From positions 1-40,646 of the forward strand of contig JAEWBE010000103.1 in the NCBI GenBank assembly GCA_023391275.1: a stretch of 40,646 nt of DNA, in the 5' to 3' direction. The DNA comes from Bacillota bacterium (GTDB lineage Bacteria > Bacillota > Clostridia > Oscillospirales > Acutalibacteraceae). A program made the position numbers and the translations under genes. The notes under the pieces are model-generated. The model was not told the origin of the DNA. It saw nothing but the letters and a program-made list of their open reading frames with translations, and ran no database searches. Positions 1 through 8,185 of this stretch are shown in pieces (position 1 is the first letter of the stretch; every line of letters begins with the position of its first letter).

Positions 1-1487
1 GTATTACAAACGGGTCAGCGGACTCGGTTAATAAATTGGCAGCGGCGAAGATTGCTCTTGAAGAAGCCATTACCAATCAGACGAACAAATTAAAAACCGC
101 TCAGCTTACCTACGAAACCAGTAAGTCGAACGCAGCCAACGCGCTTGTTACGGAATCCTTGACCAAGTCCGATCTTACGAATGAAATCGCAACAGACCAG
201 GAAAATTTAAAGGAAAAACAGGCTGATCTGGCAAAATATCAGGCTTTGCAAAAAAGTTTTTCAACGGACTACGCGAAACTTCAGCAGTTGAAAAAGTGGC
301 GGGACGACGCGAAAACGACAGAAACAAGCTACACCACACAGCTTACATCGTACGAGGAGGATCATAAGGGGATTCTGGATAAACTGGATGAACTGAAGAC
401 TGCAAAAGATGATGCATACGCTGAGTATACGTACGAAAAGTCATTGGGGAACAAGGCTACCGATGAGCATTCCGCGTACCTTGCAGCCGATGAGGAATAC
501 GACGACTATTATAATTATGTTCAAAGCACGGCCACAGGAAAAGAAGATTTAGAAAAAAAGGTCGCGCAGTACACGGCGGAATATGATAATTATTCTAAAG
601 CTTATGATGACTATAACGATACCTATACTGTAAAATATGGAATCACTTCATCCAACGAGACAACCGCCGCCGCCGAACTCGCCGACAAGGTGACTACGCT
701 GCAAAGCGACGTCAAGTCCGCTCAATACGCCCTGGAAAAGGCCCAGAAGTCCTTGAACGGAAATCTGGACGCGGCGGAGCAGGCGCTGCAGGGCAGTTTG
801 AACGACGGTACAAGCGCGCAGTCGACTTATGACCTGACGGTTGACCAGCTTGCTGAAGCGGTTTCGACACAGCAGGCAACTTATGATAATCTGAAGAGTG
901 AACTTGCCGATGTGGAGAGCGCCATTAACGGAAACGGCACGGTTACCTCCCCATGTGACGGTGTCATTGTCTCCGTCAGCTATACGGACGGCAAAGATGT
1001 TGCAGCAGGGGACACCATTGTAACGATTGCGAAAACAGCAAAAGTAAAAATGTCGGTTTCCCTTTCTGAAGAAGATGTTACCGAGGCTACCATCGGGCAG
1101 ACAACGGAAATGACTCTTACCGCGTACGACGGCCAGACCTTTGCTGGCAAAGTGGTGAGCATCGCGACTTCCCCGGCCCGAACAGGTTCCTCCTCCGTTA
1201 CCTATACCGTCACGTCAGAAATGACCACGGACAATACTCAGGATGTTTACATAGGAATGAGCGGAGAAGTCAATTTTATAAAGAAGCAAAAGAAGAATGT
1301 GCTCTATGTGGCCGATCAGGCGATTACCTTTGAAAACGGCGTATCGAGCGTACTTTTGAAAAATGCAGACGGCACGCATACAAAGACGACCGTTACAACC
1401 GGATTTTCCAACGGCCGCTATGTTGAGATTCTCAGCGGTTTACAGGAAGGGGATACCATGCTGGCGGAAAGTGCGGTGGTAAAATGA
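1..1487 (+). CDS. HlyD/MacA-like efflux adaptor subunit (5' partial)
   Basis: The reading frame is open to the left edge, so the true start and signal/membrane anchor lie outside the window; the first start-like codon inside is a TTG at 36 with no convincing ribosome site. About the first 300 visible residues are charged, Ala/Lys/Glu/Asp-rich and heptad-like, as expected for the long coiled-coil hairpin of membrane-fusion proteins. A lipoyl-like half motif follows (TSPCDGVIVSV, near residue 300), then a beta-barrel-like section and a C-terminal membrane-proximal domain. Adaptors of this family link an ABC permease to the outside; in Gram-positives they act at the outer face of the membrane. 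The stop overlaps the permease start (ATGA), so the two are translationally coupled. Tyr/Asp-rich stretches near residues 140-210 make the hairpin unusually acidic. The family call is good; the substrate is unknown. Confidence 0.85.
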   Translation, partial: ITNGSADSVNKLAAAKIALEEAITNQTNKLKTAQLTYETSKSNAANALVTESLTKSDLTNEIATDQENLKEKQADLAKYQALQKSFSTDYAKLQQLKKWRDDAKTTETSYTTQLTSYEEDHKGILDKLDELKTAKDDAYAEYTYEKSLGNKATDEHSAYLAADEEYDDYYNYVQSTATGKEDLEKKVAQYTAEYDNYSKAYDDYNDTYTVKYGITSSNETTAAAELADKVTTLQSDVKSAQYALEKAQKSLNGNLDAAEQALQGSLNDGTSAQSTYDLTVDQLAEAVSTQQATYDNLKSELADVESAINGNGTVTSPCDGVIVSVSYTDGKDVAAGDTIVTIAKTAKVKMSVSLSEEDVTEATIGQTTEMTLTAYDGQTFAGKVVSIATSPARTGSSSVTYTVTSEMTTDNTQDVYIGMSGEVNFIKKQKKNVLYVADQAITFENGVSSVLLKNADGTHTKTTVTTGFSNGRYVEILSGLQEGDTMLAESAVVK

Positions 1488-2827
1488 GATTCAGCGAAAT
1501 TTTACATTTGGTATGGATGAATATCACAGAGAATAAAACCAAGGTTCTGCTTACATCCCTCGGCGTAGTTGTCGGCGCGGCGACCATTGTGCTGGTTATC
1601 GCCATAGGGCACGGCGGGGAAGTGGATGTGCAGGAACAGTTCAAAACCCTGAATGTCGGCGCAATTGAAGTGAAAGTCAGCACCCAGGCGGATATGCAGG
1701 ATGCAATGGCGGGGGGGATGCCCTTCTTTATGGGCGGCGGCGCTCCCACTGGCGGCGGCAACAGCAATCGCTCGGGCGGCGGTGCGAACCGTTCAGGCGG
1801 CAATGGCGGAATGGCTGCGTTTTTTGCGGGAGGTTCCGCCGCAAGGGCACAGAAAGGCGTAACGCTTACCACGACGGATGTTGACGACCTTCTGTCCTTT
1901 GTGCCGAATCTTACCTCCGCCTCCATTATTTCGAGCGGAACCGGCGCAGTGCTCACCGATGAGTTGGATGAGGAAACTGACGAAACAATCGTCGGCTGTC
2001 TGCCGGAGTACCAGAGCATCAGTAATCTGGAAATGCTGACCGGTGATTTCATCACGCAGGATGATCAGGATAACAAATCGAAAGTAGCTGTTGTCGGTTC
2101 AAAACTGGCGAAAACATTATTTGGCAGTTCCTATGCCGCATATGGCTCGGATATGACAATCGAAGGAAAAAGCTACACGGTGGTCGGGGTGCTGGCTGAA
2201 ATGGGTACGGTTTCTTCCGGCATCAGTCCGGATGACTCGATTTATCTTCCGTATTCAACAGCGAACAAATATGTGCTTGGCAGCTCCGCAACGCCGACAA
2301 TTACGGCGATTGCCTCCGACGTAAAACAGGTTTCCACTGCCATGGACAACATTCAGGCGGTATTAACCGAAAACTATCCCAGCGGAAAATTCACTCTGAC
2401 CGACGCCGGCAGCGAAATGGAAGCGGCGACTACTTCTGCGAATACTCTTTCCATGCTGTTGATCGCGGTGGCGATTATCGTCTTTATCGTTGGCGGAATC
2501 GGCATTATGAATGTACTGTTTGTTTCCGTGAAAGAACGCACGCAGGAAATCGGAATTTTAAAAGCGCTCGGATGCAGTAAACGGGAAATACTGTTGGAAT
2601 TTTTGGCCGAGGCGAATCTGATCGGAACCTTCGGTGGGATTGTCGGGGTAGCTGCCGGGTTTGCACTGGTACCGGCTGTGCGCCTGACCGGCATGACAGT
2701 GGAGCCCTTGGCCATCGGCGGTGTGCTCGCGCTGATTTTCGCGGTCGTAACCGGAACGGTCTTTGGATTTTACCCCGCGTACAAGGCGGCTCAGCTGACA
2801 CCAATTGAAGCCTTATCGCAGGAATGA
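1484..2827 (+). CDS. MacB-like ABC transporter permease (FtsX family)
   Basis: This 447-residue protein has one N-terminal membrane helix (about residues 23-43), a large extracellular domain, and three C-terminal helices (about 322-345, 370-395 and 405-430), the MacB/FtsX arrangement. The sequence after the second helix, with VKERTQEIGILKALG, is the family's cytoplasmic coupling loop. Unlike E. coli MacB, the ATPase is not fused but encoded two genes downstream. A Gly/Asn/Ser-rich low-complexity insert lies at about residues 75-125 in the extracellular domain, which is not part of the usual fold. The ATG overlaps the adaptor's stop codon. Proteins of this type export peptides, antibiotics or lipoproteins by a mechanotransmission cycle; which substrate applies here cannot be told. 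Confidence 0.88.
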   Translation: MRFSEILHLVWMNITENKTKVLLTSLGVVVGAATIVLVIAIGHGGEVDVQEQFKTLNVGAIEVKVSTQADMQDAMAGGMPFFMGGGAPTGGGNSNRSGGGANRSGGNGGMAAFFAGGSAARAQKGVTLTTTDVDDLLSFVPNLTSASIISSGTGAVLTDELDEETDETIVGCLPEYQSISNLEMLTGDFITQDDQDNKSKVAVVGSKLAKTLFGSSYAAYGSDMTIEGKSYTVVGVLAEMGTVSSGISPDDSIYLPYSTANKYVLGSSATPTITAIASDVKQVSTAMDNIQAVLTENYPSGKFTLTDAGSEMEAATTSANTLSMLLIAVAIIVFIVGGIGIMNVLFVSVKERTQEIGILKALGCSKREILLEFLAEANLIGTFGGIVGVAAGFALVPAVRLTGMTVEPLAIGGVLALIFAVVTGTVFGFYPAYKAAQLTPIEALSQE

Positions 2828-2839
2828 CAGGAGGATGTT

Positions 2840-3592
2840 ATGAAACTTTTAAAAAGAACGGTATGCGCAGCCCTCATCCTTATCATGGTGACGGTTTCGT
2901 TTGCCGGCTGCTCATCCAAAAGCGGTTCTTCCCAGTCGCCGACCGAATCGGGAACACAAAATCAGCGCGGAAACTGGCAGAACGGCACGCAAAGCGGAAT
3001 GTCGTCGCGGCGGATGCGCAGCAGCAGCGGATCGGCGCAGAATACAGGCAGCGCAACGCAGACCGGCAGCGCCGCACAGCAGGGCGGTGCTTCGAACGGA
3101 GAGTCAGCGTCACAGACGCAGCTCCTGGGTAAGGTGACCTCCATTATTGGAAATGAGGTTGTACTGGCTGTTGGAACCCAGTCAAACGATCAAAGCTCCT
3201 CCGGATTCACGCTCACAGGGGAGACCCAGACGCTGCTGATTCCGGTTGGCCTTTCCCTGTCGGGGACAGTTTCCAGAACCGGTACGGCCGGCTCTGCGGG
3301 CGCCAATGCCGCAGCGGGCGGAGGATATGCGGCAGCCGGAGCTGCCGGCGGCACCGGTACAGCGGGAAATGCAGCCGCGCGGACAGGAACCACTTCGGCA
3401 AGAACGGGAACCAATACTACAGCTGCCAGAACAGGAACCACTTCAGCGACAAAAACAACGGCGGGTACTGCTGCAGCCACAACACGCACCAGCGACTTTT
3501 CCAGCATCACGGCCGGCATGATTCTGCGCATTACGCAGAAGACTGTTAACGGTACACTGACGGTTGTTAAGGTGGCTGTCGTTTCCAGATAA
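2840..3592 (+). CDS. Low-complexity lipoprotein of the MacAB-like operon
   Basis: The start has a good ribosome site (AGGAGG). The N terminus has a lipoprotein signal peptide with lipobox FAGC (Cys24), so the mature 227-residue protein should be lipid-anchored outside the cell. Most of it is Ser/Gln/Gly/Thr/Ala-rich and disordered, with imperfect repeats of an ARTGTT-type unit at about residues 185-215. Two short ordered segments stand out: a beta-rich piece near residues 92-105 (GKVTSIIGNEVVLAVG) and a C-terminal piece ending VKVAVVSR. That pattern recalls small beta-barrel proteins of Gram-positive export operons, but I do not recognise a named family. Its place between permease and ATPase genes suggests a substrate-binding or assembly accessory. 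Function is unassigned. Confidence 0.75.
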   Translation: MKLLKRTVCAALILIMVTVSFAGCSSKSGSSQSPTESGTQNQRGNWQNGTQSGMSSRRMRSSSGSAQNTGSATQTGSAAQQGGASNGESASQTQLLGKVTSIIGNEVVLAVGTQSNDQSSSGFTLTGETQTLLIPVGLSLSGTVSRTGTAGSAGANAAAGGGYAAAGAAGGTGTAGNAAARTGTTSARTGTNTTAARTGTTSATKTTAGTAAATTRTSDFSSITAGMILRITQKTVNGTLTVVKVAVVSR

Positions 3593-3609
3593 TCGAAAGG
3601 GTGCCTAAT

Positions 3610-4320
3610 ATGGAAAACATAATTAAGATGAGCCAAATTTATAAATGTTATAAAATCGGCAGTGACACCCTCGATGTGTTGAAACATATTTCACTGGATG
3701 TGGAACAGGGCGAATACCTTGCAATTCTTGGGCCATCCGGTTCCGGCAAAAGCACGCTGATGAATATTATCGGTTGTATGGACAGCTTTCAGGAAGGCGA
3801 ATACTGGCTGACAGGCCAGCCTGTGCACGAAATGAAGGATGCTCAGCTGACGCATTTACGGAATCAGCAGATCGGATTTATCTTTCAGAAATATCAGCTG
3901 ATAAAAAAATATGATGTTCTTCAGAACACCATGATGCCGCTGCTGATTCGCGGGGCGTCCCATAAGGAGGCGGCAGCGCTCTCCATGGAAAAGCTGGAAA
4001 TGCTGGAGATGTCCGAACGGATTCACCATAAGCCCAATGAGCTTTCCGGCGGTCAGCAGCAAAGGGTGGCCATTGCCCGCGCTCTGGTTGGAAAACCGAA
4101 ACTGCTTCTGGCCGACGAGCCGACAGGCGCACTGGACTCCGCAACGGGCAAGGAGGTTTTAAAACTTTTCGGGCAGCTTCACGAAATGGGGAATACCATT
4201 GTCATGATTACCCATGATCTGAATGTCGCGAGCTATGCGGAGCGTGTCATTAAAATTGTAGATGGTGAGCTTTTTGAAAACGAGAGCTTTGAGACCGAAA
4301 CTGTTCAAGGGAGGAATTAA
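3610..4320 (+). CDS. MacB-like ABC transporter ATP-binding protein
   Basis: The 236-residue ATPase has every expected motif: Walker A GPSGSGKST (residues 41-49), a Q-loop in FIFQKYQL, signature LSGGQQQR (about 145-152), Walker B LLLADEP (about 165-171), a D-loop and the switch histidine in ITHD. It belongs to the LolD/MacB class that pairs with FtsX-type permeases, so it should power the permease encoded at 1484-2827. I chose the ATG at 3610 because GAAAGG lies nine bases upstream; an in-frame GTG at 3601 would sit directly on that ribosome site. The next gene begins one base after the stop. Confidence 0.9.
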   Translation: MENIIKMSQIYKCYKIGSDTLDVLKHISLDVEQGEYLAILGPSGSGKSTLMNIIGCMDSFQEGEYWLTGQPVHEMKDAQLTHLRNQQIGFIFQKYQLIKKYDVLQNTMMPLLIRGASHKEAAALSMEKLEMLEMSERIHHKPNELSGGQQQRVAIARALVGKPKLLLADEPTGALDSATGKEVLKLFGQLHEMGNTIVMITHDLNVASYAERVIKIVDGELFENESFETETVQGRN

Positions 4321-4321
4321 C

Positions 4322-4948
4322 ATGCGCAAGTATAGAACAGCAGTATTAATACCGGTTGTTGCATTGATCGTGATCGGATTTTCAGCGGTGGCCTTTGCGG
4401 ATACGGCCAGCACGGGGGAAAGCTATACTTCCACGGTGACATTAAGCACTGTAACACTTCCCGAGCATACCAGTTATATCAGTGACGAATATTTTGGAGT
4501 AATCAATGTAAGTGTGGATGACGGAACTGTGGTGGCTGCTACGATGGATACACAGGGGCGTGTGGTGGTAACCGCTGTCGGTACCGGCAGCACAACGGTA
4601 AGGTACTGGTTTAAAACCGCGCAGACGGACAGCTGGACAATGGCAAAGGTTCCGATCGTTGTTTCCGATACGGCTACAAAGGTGACAACCTCCGCTTCAA
4701 CCGGCCTTGTGTTTCCGCAGACCCAGGCCAGTATTGCAAAAGGGAGCAATTATACGCTGACCGGCATTATGCTTGATGGCGTGGCGGTGGATGCCAGCAG
4801 CCTTTTGTGGGTCTCTTCTTCCGACTCTGTCTTTACCGTCGAAGCAAATACAGGGAAGGTTACCGCTGTCGGTACAGGTTCGGCCCTGCTTTATGCGGTT
4901 GACCCAAAGACCAATGCCGCCGCAAACATCAATTTATCGGTGTATTGA
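4322..4948 (+). CDS. Secreted Ig-like (Big2-type) domain protein
   Basis: This 208-residue protein starts at the ATG preceded by GGGAGG; a longer in-frame ATG at 4262 lies inside the ATPase gene and is rejected. Residues 1-26 form a signal peptide ending AVAFA. The mature part looks like two bacterial Ig-like group 2 units: each ends with the hallmark (V)TAVGTGS motif, near residues 80 and 185. No sortase motif or C-terminal membrane helix is present, so the protein is probably secreted or held through partners. It is the last gene of the export operon and is followed by a strong terminator at 5038-5080. It may be an exported client or an extracellular accessory of the transporter; neither can be decided from sequence. 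Confidence 0.75.
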   Translation: MRKYRTAVLIPVVALIVIGFSAVAFADTASTGESYTSTVTLSTVTLPEHTSYISDEYFGVINVSVDDGTVVAATMDTQGRVVVTAVGTGSTTVRYWFKTAQTDSWTMAKVPIVVSDTATKVTTSASTGLVFPQTQASIAKGSNYTLTGIMLDGVAVDASSLLWVSSSDSVFTVEANTGKVTAVGTGSALLYAVDPKTNAAANINLSVY

Positions 4949-5037
4949 CCCAATGCATCGATGTTTATATATAAATTCACTTCCCAAGTGCTATGAGAAG
5001 GTGATTCAACCGTGGTAGCATCCACAATTCGGGTTCC

Positions 5038-5080
5038 GCAAAACCGGCATCGTAAGAGCGATGCCGGTTTTGCGTTTTTT
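5038..5080 (+). terminator. Rho-independent terminator of the MacAB-like operon
   Basis: A perfect 15-bp stem (GCAAAACCGGCATCG at 5038-5052 with its complement at 5059-5073) closes a six-base loop and is followed by G and six T. The stem core CCGGCATCG recurs in the terminator at 10345-10393. Confidence 0.93.
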
Positions 5081-5233
5081 AAAGAAAAATATTCAGTTTG
5101 CCTGCTGCCTTGTCCGGCAGGCAGTTTTGCTGAAGTGAAAGTGAATATCTTCGAATTGGCAATCAGAAACAATTACCATTCAATTTATCTAGTTTTTACT
5201 TAAAATACGGATTGAATTTCTTCATTTGCTTCA

Positions 5234-5262
5234 TTGACAGACGAAGAGAGGAAGCTTATTAT
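5234..5262 (+). promoter_or_regulatory. Sigma-A-type promoter of tetR-MMPL operon
   Basis: TTGACA at 5234-5239 and TATTAT at 5257-5262 are separated by 17 bases, an almost ideal housekeeping promoter. Transcription should begin near 5269, inside the operator palindrome. Confidence 0.8.
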
Positions 5263-5269
5263 ATTGATT

Positions 5270-5286
5270 AATGACTAAAAGTCATT
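5270..5286. promoter_or_regulatory. Palindromic operator, probable TetR autoregulatory site
   Basis: The 17-bp sequence AATGACT-AAA-AGTCATT is a perfect inverted repeat around a 3-base centre and lies at the predicted transcription start, just before the TetR gene. This position fits repression by the TetR protein encoded next. That the protein binds here is inference. Confidence 0.7.
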
Positions 5287-5303
5287 TTTATAATACGGAA
5301 AGG

Positions 5304-5912
5304 ATGATGATACCGGTGAGGACGACGAAGATAATTGAAAATAAGAGCATGAAAATGGCAAAGCTGTGTGACGCCGCTTATGAACTGTTCATATCAAACG
5401 GCATACAAAACACGGTCATTGATGATATTGTGAAAAGAGCCGGTGTGGCGAAAGGAACTTTTTACCTGTACTGCAAGGATAAGTATGATTTAGTTGACAA
5501 AATCATTTTAAAAAAAAGCGCCGCGGTATTTGAATCCGCAATGACAGCGGTAGCGGAAAAACAAAAAACGGAGCAAATGGATTTTTTAGAGAGCGTCATC
5601 TTTTTTGTGGACTATCTGCTGGAATTTTTTAAAAACAACAAAAAGCTGCTTTCGCTGATTTACAAAAACCTTTCGTGGGAACTGTACGAGAAAGCTTTGA
5701 CGTATGAGGAGATGGAGGGAGCCAAGCAGATTTTTCTTCAGCATTTTATTACAGACGGGTATGATACCGAAATTGCAAAACAGCGGTTGTTTATTGTCGT
5801 CTCAATGGTCGGGGGAGTCTGCTATAACTCCATTGTTCTTGAAATGCCTTACCAGATTGACATCATCAAGCATGAATTATACCGGTCGATTACAAGAGTC
5901 TTGACCAGCTGA
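5304..5912 (+). CDS. TetR/AcrR family transcriptional regulator
   Basis: The protein has the TetR helix-turn-helix near its N terminus (DDIVKRAGVAKGTFYLYC followed by KDKYDLVDKI) and a C-terminal ligand-sensing part. The start is uncertain: the ATG at 5271 lies inside the operator at the predicted transcription start and cannot be translated efficiently, so ATG 5304, ATG 5307 or GTG 5316 are the realistic choices. GGAAAGG at 5297-5303 sits at a usable distance only from the GTG at 5316; I give 5304 as the outer limit (202 residues). It precedes an MMPL exporter gene on the same strand, the usual place for a local repressor that responds to the exporter's substrate, often fatty acids or membrane-active compounds. 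Confidence 0.88.
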   Translation: MMIPVRTTKIIENKSMKMAKLCDAAYELFISNGIQNTVIDDIVKRAGVAKGTFYLYCKDKYDLVDKIILKKSAAVFESAMTAVAEKQKTEQMDFLESVIFFVDYLLEFFKNNKKLLSLIYKNLSWELYEKALTYEEMEGAKQIFLQHFITDGYDTEIAKQRLFIVVSMVGGVCYNSIVLEMPYQIDIIKHELYRSITRVLTS

Positions 5913-5976
5913 TTCGGCGCGTAGGGCTTTTTAACACATGGCTGGCGGCAAATGAATCATAAGGGGAGCAGCAGGA

Positions 5977-8142
5977 ATGAAATTGCAGCATATACCGAAA
6001 AGCTCACATACAGTTGTGGACTTTATTATCAACAGACGAAAATTAATTGAAGTTATCTTTCTTGTTCTTGTCCTGATCAGTCTTTTTTGTAAATCCTTTG
6101 TAAGCATCAACTACGACCTCACAAAATATCTGCCGGGTACCGCGCCGTCCGAACAGGGCATCAGCGTTATGGAGCGTGAATTCGGCTATCCGGGTACGGC
6201 GCGTGTTATGATTGACAATGTTTCACTGTATCAGGCGAAGCAATATAAAGACAAAATCGAAGCGGTGGACGGCGTCGATATGGTGATGTGGGCCGACACG
6301 ACGACGGACGTTTATCAGGCCGATCAGTTTATCCGGTACAACGATATTGAGGACTATTATAAAAATGGATATTCCGTCATGGATATCACTTTTAAAGGAA
6401 GCGACACCAGTTCGCGTACATCCAAAGCAATTGACCAGATTAAGGCAATTACCGGGAGCAAGGGGCATTTTGTCGGAGCGGCTGTTCAGAACAAATCTTT
6501 AAGTGAGAACCTGAGCAGGGAAATGACCAGTGCCACAATCATCTGCATCGGCATGATTATCCTGATTCTGTGCCTTACAACCACATCGTGGTTTGAACCC
6601 ATTCTGTTTTTACTTATTATGGGGATTGCCATTATTATCAATCAGGGAACCAATATCTTTTTGGGCGAGGTTTCCTTCCTGACATCCAGTGTTTCGTCCG
6701 TGCTTCAGCTTGCGGTTGCAATGGATTATTCCATCTTTTTAATTCACTCTTTTACACGGGAGAGGGAAAAGGGTCTGGAACTGGCCGACGCCATTGCAAA
6801 CGCCATACGGCATTCCGCAAAATCTATTCTGGCCTGCGGCGTGGCGACTTTTTTCGGCTTTATCGCACTGGCGCTGATGAAATTTTCAATTGGCTTCGAC
6901 ATGGGCATCGTTTTGGCGAAGGGAATTTTAATCAGTGTACTGACTGTGCTGTTCCTGATGCCGTCGCTCATTATCCGCTGGGCAAATCTGATTGAAAAAA
7001 CCGCCCACAGGCCATTCCTGCCGTCGTTCGACCGGTTTAGCAGGGGCGTTTTCAAAAGCCGTTATGCGGTCCTGATTATTGTGCTCGCTGTTGCGGCACC
7101 GGCCTATGTCGGCAAGGGCCTGACCAATTTTGTGTACGGCAGTCAGGCTGTCGGCGCGGGCGAGGGTACAAAGGTTTATGAGGATGAACAGGCAATTGAC
7201 AGGCAGTTTGGGCGGAGCAATATGATATTGGCTTTGGTGCCCAATACCTCCATTGTAAAAGAAAAGGAACTTTCCAATGAACTGAAAAATCTCAGTTACG
7301 CAAAAAGCGTGACTTCCCTTGCGAACAGTCTGCCCGACGGTGTTCCGGAAAGCATTCTGCCCGGGAGCATAACAGGTAAGCTCCACACGGATAAATACGC
7401 GAGGGTGCTGATTTATATCCGGGCAAAGGATGAAAGCAGTCTTGCTTTCCAATGCTCCGATGAAATACAGTCTATTGTAAAAAAGTATTATCCGCAGAAT
7501 TCCTATGTGGTCGGTACAACGCCGTTTACCCAGGATATCAAGTCCACTATTACAAGCGACTATGACTTTGTTGACATGCTCTCTTTGCTGAGCGTGGCAA
7601 TCGTGGTAATGATTACATTCAGATCCATTTTGATTCCGGTTTTAATCCTGATTCCGATTGAAGTCGCTATTTTTATCAATATGCTTTTCCCGTACCTTAT
7701 GGGCAATCAGCTTATTTTCATGGGATATATCATTGTAAGCTGTATCCAGTTGGGTGCAACGGTGGATTATGCAATCCTGATGACGAACAACTATCTGGAA
7801 AGCCGCTCGCAAACGGATCGAAAAACTGCGGCGCTTGAAGCGGTTTCCGTTACTACTCCGCCTTTGTTGACCTCCGCCACAATCCTTGCCGGCGTGGGCT
7901 ATATTCTGTACTTTACTTCTTCCATCAGTGCAATCGGGGACATGGGCCATCTGATCGGAAGGGGCGCGCTGCTCAGTTTGTCGCTCGTCGTTTTTGTGCT
8001 GCCGGCATTGCTGTATTTCTTTGACAAACCGATCAGCAACCATCTAAAAAGGCTTCAGCTGCTGCATGAAAAGGGAGATCGGAAACGCAGGCATTTGATA
8101 CAGAAATTCGGTGCCGGCAAACGGCTGAAAATATCGGGTTGA
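5977..8142 (+). CDS. MMPL/RND superfamily exporter
   Basis: At 721 residues it has the two-fold RND architecture: one helix (about 26-44), an extracellular domain, a bundle of about five helices, then the same again (from about 350). Each half contains the acidic proton-relay motif of MMPL proteins in a membrane helix: MDYSIF near residue 250 and VDYAIL near residue 597. MMPL proteins move lipids, fatty-acid derivatives or amphiphilic drugs with the proton gradient. The gene follows the TetR regulator by 64 bases with ribosome site AGGA, and precedes a secreted coiled-coil protein, so the three form one unit. The length is usual for Firmicutes members. Substrate unknown. Confidence 0.9.
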   Translation: MKLQHIPKSSHTVVDFIINRRKLIEVIFLVLVLISLFCKSFVSINYDLTKYLPGTAPSEQGISVMEREFGYPGTARVMIDNVSLYQAKQYKDKIEAVDGVDMVMWADTTTDVYQADQFIRYNDIEDYYKNGYSVMDITFKGSDTSSRTSKAIDQIKAITGSKGHFVGAAVQNKSLSENLSREMTSATIICIGMIILILCLTTTSWFEPILFLLIMGIAIIINQGTNIFLGEVSFLTSSVSSVLQLAVAMDYSIFLIHSFTREREKGLELADAIANAIRHSAKSILACGVATFFGFIALALMKFSIGFDMGIVLAKGILISVLTVLFLMPSLIIRWANLIEKTAHRPFLPSFDRFSRGVFKSRYAVLIIVLAVAAPAYVGKGLTNFVYGSQAVGAGEGTKVYEDEQAIDRQFGRSNMILALVPNTSIVKEKELSNELKNLSYAKSVTSLANSLPDGVPESILPGSITGKLHTDKYARVLIYIRAKDESSLAFQCSDEIQSIVKKYYPQNSYVVGTTPFTQDIKSTITSDYDFVDMLSLLSVAIVVMITFRSILIPVLILIPIEVAIFINMLFPYLMGNQLIFMGYIIVSCIQLGATVDYAILMTNNYLESRSQTDRKTAALEAVSVTTPPLLTSATILAGVGYILYFTSSISAIGDMGHLIGRGALLSLSLVVFVLPALLYFFDKPISNHLKRLQLLHEKGDRKRRHLIQKFGAGKRLKISG

Positions 8143-8185
8143 AAACGGTCTTTCTAAAACGTATAGATCAAGGAGGTATTTTTTA

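Larger units (their letters stand above)
4949..5303. other. Intergenic region between export operon and tetR
   Basis: This stretch of about 355 bases has no gene I can support. It holds a small nested stem at 4988-5021 (GTGCTA pairing with TAGCAT), the strong terminator at 5038-5080, the promoter at 5234-5262 and the operator at 5270-5286. The AT-rich part 5081-5230 shows nothing further. Confidence 0.6.

Noticed and set aside
1432..2055. 207-codon antisense open frame over the permease gene
   Set aside because: It lies on the opposite strand of a well-supported FtsX-type permease, its product is Pro/Ser-rich from reading the Gly-rich insert backwards, and it has no ribosome site.
3190..3687. 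165-codon antisense frame over the lipoprotein gene
   Set aside because: A Val/Ala/Pro-rich shadow of the repetitive Thr/Ala/Gly codons on the other strand; no family features.
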